Of a DNA stretch of 64,000 bases, positions 58,593 through 64,000 are shown piece after piece. Source of the DNA: Dolomedes plantarius. Its lineage: Eukaryota > Arthropoda > Arachnida > Araneae > Dolomedidae. The translations under genes were made by a program, and so were the position numbers. The stretch is from positions 63,918,693 through 63,982,692 of the forward strand of contig OU015501.1 in the NCBI GenBank assembly GCA_907164885.2, read 5' to 3'. The stretch's first letter is position 1, and each line of letters begins with the position of its first letter. The notes below the pieces were generated by a model, which did no database searches, was not told the origin of the DNA, and saw only the letters and a list, made by a program, of their open reading frames with translations.

Positions 58593-60179
58593 AGAGACAG
58601 AGAGATAGCTTATGTATCACCTTTCCCCTTTCGGCACTTTGAAAAACAACATCTCATCTTTTAACAAGACAGTTTTTTTAAATGTAAAATTATAATTACC
58701 GTCACTTTAAAAATTAAATGCATTTACATCAAACTCTCAAAGTCCGTTGACCAACAAGGTATCTTTCTCTTTACTGAACAATGTCTCGCACAGCACCGAC
58801 TGAATGTGAATATGTAGCAGACATTTTAGTCTAAATGTGAATACGTGGTGGAAAGAGGGATACGTGACAAAGGGAATTTTTAGATTTCTCTGAACGCTTG
58901 AACTTGAACTTTTTTTTAATATAAGGAGATATTAGTTTTTAAACCATATTTCTAAGATAGGAACGATTGAGCGATTAAACAGTGTACTCATATTATGGAT
59001 TTTGTTGTAGCTCAAGTTTTCGGCTATAAATTATAAGTTATCACCATTATTCCCAAAATTAAACCCATCTTTATCGAATAACTACCAACGTTTAACTACA
59101 TTAAAAAGACATACATTAAATGCTGGTTAATAAGAGCGTCTACCCTCCCCCCTCCGTATAAACCAACGTTTTTCATAGCATCAGCGTCCGCTCCATATTT
59201 CATCATAAAATAAAAGCTCGAGACAGTTGATAGAAGTAAATGGGAAATTGAAAAAATAATGAACTTGGAGCGGATGTTGGGAAAATATGGGGACCGGGGT
59301 TAAATCAAAAGTAATTTGTTCTAGCTAACATAAACTTATAAATTTACTGCCTTTCATTTCATTAAAAAATTTTAAAATCTTCAATAAATGATGAATTTTT
59401 TTAAATACGTGCATGGCATGCCAGGACCTTTTGCATCATAAACAGTTAGAAACTGTTTCATAATCTGCCCAGAAAATATATCGAATACAGGAACAAAATG
59501 AAATATAACTTCCAAATCAAAGAAAATTGTATGAAAAATGTAACTTTATACCTTTATTTAAAATAATTTACATCTCAAAAATATAATCAGAATTTATGAA
59601 AATATATACAATATCAAATATTATGCTTATTGTTAATATGTTGAAGTCAAGCCACTTTTCAGATTAAAAACAGAGCTCCAGACATACATCAAATGTTCAA
59701 AGTTATAAATTAAACTGCTTCTTTACGAAATATATTGCTGCTTCAAGTTTTTGAAATGTTCAGTTTAATAACAGGAATCGTCAGCTTTTTGTAACACAAG
59801 TGGAATTTTCGTTTGAAGTAACTTCTTTGAAGTGGAATTCTTTACTTGTTATACTGACAAATGCAAAATTAGTCAAGGGGAAAAAGTAATTTTTGAGTGC
59901 CTTTAGAGTAAATTTTAAAGTAATATGCCCACATCCAACTATACATATTACATTTATGAAGACAGTAAAATATTCTAAATTTATTTAAAAGCACATTCTC
60001 TATCCCTTCAGAGAAATTAGGAAGTCTACATTTTAGAGCTAAATAATTGACGCACACACATATGGATATGCGGATGAAATGGAAAGCAGAGGGAAAGAAA
60101 CCGACTGGTATTGTGGAAGCGGATTGTGACATCGAAAAAGATGAAAGCTACAGATAAAGTGACCGCAGTGTTCAATCTT
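58593..60179. other. AT-rich stretch, no gene seen
   Basis: No ORFs with recognisable content and no element ends. Confidence 0.45.
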
Positions 60180-60936
60180 TATGTGCTAGCTCCAGTATCA
60201 ACCATTAGAGCTAGGAGTTAACTTCAGAAAAAAAGATGTAGAGTGGCAATTCCCAAGTCATTTGTAATAAAGGTGAATAAAAAAAACGTTGTCTCAGTGG
60301 TGGCACGAGCACAAATCATGGTAGAGTGATATCTGGAGGAATGTCATGGGTTAAGACGAATCATCGTTCACTTTGTTCTTCAGAACAGGACGTTCGCACG
60401 TTTGTAGATGACCTATTCAAGCGTATGATCCTGATTGTCTGATGTCAGCTTTGAAGCGTAGTTTGCGGATCTATCATGGTTTGGACAGCTGTCTAAGGGT
60501 TTTCTGAAAGCCCTATTGTAACCCTAAAAGGGACATTGACCAGAAAGAACTATATCGACCTTTTAGCCAACAAGTTCCATCCTGTGGTGAAAACGTTATT
60601 TCCTTCAGTAGATGGCGTTTTTCAGGAAAATAATTCTCCTATATATACAGATAGACAGACATGTAAAATCAAGATTTGAGCAACATGAAAACGATGTGAA
60701 ATATCTTATGTGGCCCGCATAGTCCTCCGTCTTCAATATCATAGAATCGCTGAGGTTTATTTTAGAGAATAGAGTCAGAAATCGATATCCACCTACACCA
60801 GTATCTCTCCAGGAACTTTCCCGATTTCTCCATGAGAAATGGTTTTAAATTTCCATTATCATTATTCATGATATGTATAATTCTATTCCTTGACGAATTC
60901 GCGTGGTATTACATGCCAAAGGCGGTCCTGTGTCAT
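60180..60936 (+). pseudogene. Heavily decayed Tc1-like transposase
   Basis: Pieces in changing frames follow the family order: CRVAIPKSFVIKVNKKN, then DESSFTLFFRTGRSHVCR (first catalytic block), YDPDCLMSALKR, the phrase SESPIVTLKGTLTRKNYIDL then LANKFHPVVKTLFPSVDG, VFQENNSPIY in which the second catalytic aspartate has become asparagine, NIIESLRFILENRVRNRYPP (final glutamate block), SLQELSRFLHEKW and a last RIRVVLHAKGGP near 60936. The helix-turn-helix is missing or unreadable and no TIRs were found. Numerous stops and shifts make this the most degraded of the Tc1 copies covering the catalytic core. Confidence 0.82.
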
Positions 60937-62156
60937 GTATAAGTATAGGTACAGTTATTAATACATGTTTGTCTTAAACAAGTAAACTGATTTTAAAAAA
61001 ACATTTATTTCCATTGTTAGACACAATGCAAAATTGTCATATGTAAAAAAATATAAAAAGTATTAAAAAAATGACGATGTTGTCTGAAATGATTGAAGCT
61101 GACAAAAGAAAGTTTTTATCGACACCGGTGTCATATTTCAGATGACTACAATACCAATAGACATACAATGAACACGAAAATAAATATGATGAACATAAAA
61201 AAAAAATTCTAGAGCTTCTGCGAATGGAAAATGTTTTAAAATCAAAAGAAATGACTCGAGTAAGATGAAACAACCCACGAAGATTATAGAAGCAGATAAA
61301 CAGTATAAAACTTATGGGAAAACGCATATTCTTCGATATAAAAACTTTAAAAGAACTTCAAAGTACACTTTTCCTGTTGACGACTTATTTCTTTGTAGCA
61401 AGAATCAGAAAAAAAGTTTGAAGTCAAATTTTTAATGAAGGATGCTCGAAAAATGTTCTTTGAGTAAGATCTTTTACTTTGGTAGAATGATAACCATATG
61501 TTTTCCCACTTTTCTTTTTGGTTACTGAATCTACCGAGAAAATTCAAAGCAGCTCTTAGAAATAACTTCACTTTAGTAGACAGGAATCATGTGTTTAGAA
61601 TGTATTGTGAAAGTGGTATTTCTTTTCTCTGTTACTTTGGAATTATAACAGAAAGTATTTTATTTTTCAACGAGGTGACATTTTCTTCATTGTTTTGATA
61701 CGCCTTAAAAATATTATTGGCGGATGGTAGAACAGTAAAAGTTTTGATGTTACAACAGAAAAAAAGATTAAATTTTTTTTTAAGTATTGAATATCCCGAA
61801 TAAATATTTACACGTAATATAAAATATGATGAAAAAAAATTAGATGAAAGGGCGAAAAATTTATTTGGCACAGTTGATCTGTTGTTTCGTTTCTTCAAAT
61901 ACTTCGCTGAAACGATTTTGACAAGTTGGCCCTTCAGTGTCATCTCATACAAATACTTGATTTATTAGATGAAAACAGGATCTGAAGACTTAATACCGGT
62001 TACGAGGATCTTCTTTTATTTAGTAACACAATATATGTTTGAAGAGTTTAAGGTGAAAAGTATGTCTAACGTTTCATTCAATTTAGGTTACAAAATATAA
62101 AAAATGGGAAAAGGAAATTTTTTTTTACTCTTTATTGAAAAAATAGTATTTGTATA
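60937..62156. other. No gene recognised
   Basis: Lysine-, phenylalanine- and isoleucine-rich chance ORFs on both strands (for example 61037-61327 and 61632-61952 minus). No motif recognised. Confidence 0.4.
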
Positions 62157-63814
62157 CAGGGTTCCCATCTATATCCGTTACACTCCCCCTTAACTTCTGA
62201 ACGGGGACAGTTTAGGCCATAAAGTTGGTCTCTAGGTATAGTAAAAAGGCAATGCGCTACTCGATGAGACAACTTTCAACGCCATCTATCGGCAAATTTT
62301 GGAATTAGCGTTTTTATCTAAAAAACTGTACGAGATACGGGAAAAAATCAATCACAAAGTTGTTCAGCATCATCGATTTAGTAAGAAAAGATACCTTGCG
62401 CGCATTAATACTCAAAACAGAATGTAAAAAATGAACATTTGTTTGGTCGTGATTTTCAACACTATGGTGTCGTCAAACGCGAGAGAAGCTCGAAAAGACC
62501 AGAGGATCCACTCCAAAGATACAAATGTGTATAGTAGCTAATGGAGACTATTTTCAGCAACATAAATAAATGATCCTGAAGATAGGAAATGTCTCAATTT
62601 CTTTCTTCCACTCCTTACGACATAACAGTTTTCGAAATCGTGACCAAACAAAAGTACACTTTTTGCATTCTGTTTTGAGTATTAATGTTAAGGTATCTTT
62701 TTATTAGCGTACATGTAAAACATGTACGTCAACGATTCTTATAATTCTTCTATTATATATATTTAAATAGCTGAGTAAAAACTGTGCTGTAAAAGCTATG
62801 TTTGTTAAAAAAGGTATACGTTAAAACCATTAAAGATGCTCAAAATAATGTATAGACGAAAAGCCTTTTAACAATAACATAAAAGTATTTATTCATTTGA
62901 AAAATTAGTTAAAATTAGTTAAAAACAGCAATGTCAATATCTTCATTTTTCACTAGTAACACTTAGTAATGTACGCTGGGTTTTCACATTGAATCAATTT
63001 CTTAAAAAAAAACAGTCTATTTCCCATACTGTGATGGACTATCAAAAAGGATTTAAATGTCGAAGTAATACAAAAATATATTACTCTCAGCAGGCTTGAT
63101 ACAACATCTTGTTATCTTATCAGATAAGACACAAACTTCTTGATAAACGCATTGATGACAGAGCAGCTTGATACTTGTTAATCGATCCTTGATAATACTC
63201 GATCATTGCTACTACATCCTTGATACTAGGTCCTTGATACTACCTGATAATACCCACTATCTCACCGATACTCATTTCATCATTTCCTGAGAGTGTCCAT
63301 GGCTTATATACACGTGTCAAAAGCTGATATTCAAATATCGGGTTGTAACTTCGACGAAATACGCCATCTACTAGAGACTTTTATGTTTAATTATATGACG
63401 TACGGCAGTTTTCCAAATATGACGTAATCAAAAGAAACTTGCATCAGAGATTCGGCTTGGTTATGAATTGAATTGCTTTAATTTGAACCGGCTTAAAAAG
63501 GAAATGCAAAATATGACGTCAAACTTCGGAAAGGCAAGTAATTAATGGACCTTTAAAGTAATTCTTAGTTCATACTGCTAACACTTTTCTTACTAAATCG
63601 ATGATGTTGAACAACTTTGTAATTGACTTTTTTCCCGTATCTCGTACGGTTGAGACAAAAACGCTAATTCCAAAATTTGCCGATAAATGGCGAAGTTAGT
63701 TATCTCATCGAGTAGCGCATAGCAATTTTACTATACCTAGACACCAGTTTTATGGTCTAAGTTGTCACCGTTTAGAAGTTAAGGGGGGTGTAATGGATAT
63801 AGGTGGGAATCCCG
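62157..63814. mobile_element. Large TA-flanked element with nested long inverted arms
   Basis: The left outer arm 62157-62390 (starting cagggttcccatctatatcc) pairs with the right outer arm 63584-63814 over about 230 bp with roughly 85-90% identity by eye. TA flanks both ends (62155-62156 and 63815-63816). Just inside the left arm, a second arm 62391-62457 pairs with 62634-62702 (attaatactcaaaacagaat and gtttggtc). On the right side the inner and outer arms are separated by about 880 bp. A plausible history is a fold-back element of about 780 bp interrupted by a later insertion. No transposase is recognisable, so the family is unknown. Confidence 0.85.
62703..63583. mobile_element. Presumed insertion splitting the right arm of the nested element
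   Basis: On the left, aagaaaag joins directly to atacctt. On the right the two corresponding ends (ggtatcttttt and cttttcttact) are separated by this segment, with ctttt present on both sides as a possible target duplication. Near its left edge is a perfect hairpin cgtacatg-taaaa-catgtacg (62708-62728). It contains several ccttgata and ttgatact repeats (63100-63240). No ORF or clear TIR was found, so its identity is open. A complex rearrangement instead of insertion is possible. Confidence 0.45.
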
Positions 63815-63995
63815 TATTTTTACTACGCAAAAGATAAAAAAATAAAATTTTTGTAAAACTATATGAATTAGATTCATCAGGGTATGTAAGGGGATCAATT
63901 GAAAGTAACCTTTCCTTACAACACTGGATTAATTCCTCTGGTATAAGTCTCACATCAAGATTTGTAAACCCGGGGTCAAATTCTGGCTTATACAT
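63765..63995 (-). CDS. ORF entering from the right edge, unknown protein
   Basis: The minus-strand frame begins MYKPEFDPGFTNLDVRLIPE and continues ELIQCCKERLLSIDPLTYPD then ESNSYSF before entering the arm of the neighbouring element, where composition becomes low-complexity. The first 45 residues have protein-like, balanced composition. A donor-like gtaagg (about 63916-63921 on the minus strand) could end an exon inside it. The start may lie beyond the window. I do not recognise the family. It could be a host exon or part of another mobile element. Confidence 0.18.
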   Translation of the reverse strand: MYKPEFDPGFTNLDVRLIPEELIQCCKERLLSIDPLTYPDESNSYSFTKILFFYLLRSKNTGFPPISITPPLTSKR

Positions 63996-64000
63996 GCGAT

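Overview
This 64 kb window looks like eukaryotic nuclear DNA from an arthropod, most plausibly an arachnid. It is strongly AT-rich, carries many (TA)n microsatellites and tRNA-derived SINE heads, has no operon-like gene packing, and is full of decayed Tc1/mariner, pogo/Tigger, Helitron-like and non-LTR retrotransposon copies. The arachnid guess rests on which transposase families are present and on composition. It is an inference, not a demonstration. No intact host gene can be identified; a few short ORFs or exon-like segments (6414-7129, 28576-28986, 63765-63995) are listed with low confidence.

Region by region: 1-7.4 kb holds a direct duplication, an LTR-end-like stretch butted against a broken Tc1 transposase that itself carries an in-frame insert, a 227-bp tandem repeat, and exon-like ORFs. 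7.4-10.2 kb holds a mariner-type element with recognisable terminal inverted repeats (TIRs) and a LINE RNase H fragment. 11.3-12.6 kb holds a (TA)n tract and a five-copy AT-rich tandem array. 14.1-16.8 kb holds a SINE, a Helitron-like element, a long (TA)n tract and an internally deleted mariner. An inverted second copy of the same Helitron-like element lies at 20.7-21.3 kb. 21.4-30 kb is almost featureless. 30.9-38.6 kb holds several SINEs, a fold-back mariner derivative, a pogo-like deletion derivative and a Tc1 fragment. 43.5-51.3 kb holds a Tigger-like element inside a microsatellite, a Jockey-type reverse transcriptase fragment, a near-perfect palindromic MITE, a SINE and a Tc1 fragment. 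55.4-58.6 kb holds two nearly full-length Tc1-like elements with both TIRs, one lying inside a (TA)n tract. 60-64 kb holds a degenerate Tc1 copy and a 1.66-kb element with nested long inverted arms that appear to be split by a later insertion.

Nothing here works as a pathway. The window records repeated TA-target transposition, internal deletion and fold-back formation. The transposase copies that cover the catalytic core are broken, and the others are fragments or internal-deletion derivatives, so none is likely to be active. The observations most worth a second look are the fold-back mariner whose left arm duplicates the inverted transposase 3' end (32562-33165), the nested-arm element (62157-63814), the palindromic MITE (47150-47335), the pair of opposed Helitron-like copies, and two Tc1-like copies whose catalytic spacing differs from the canonical 34 residues.
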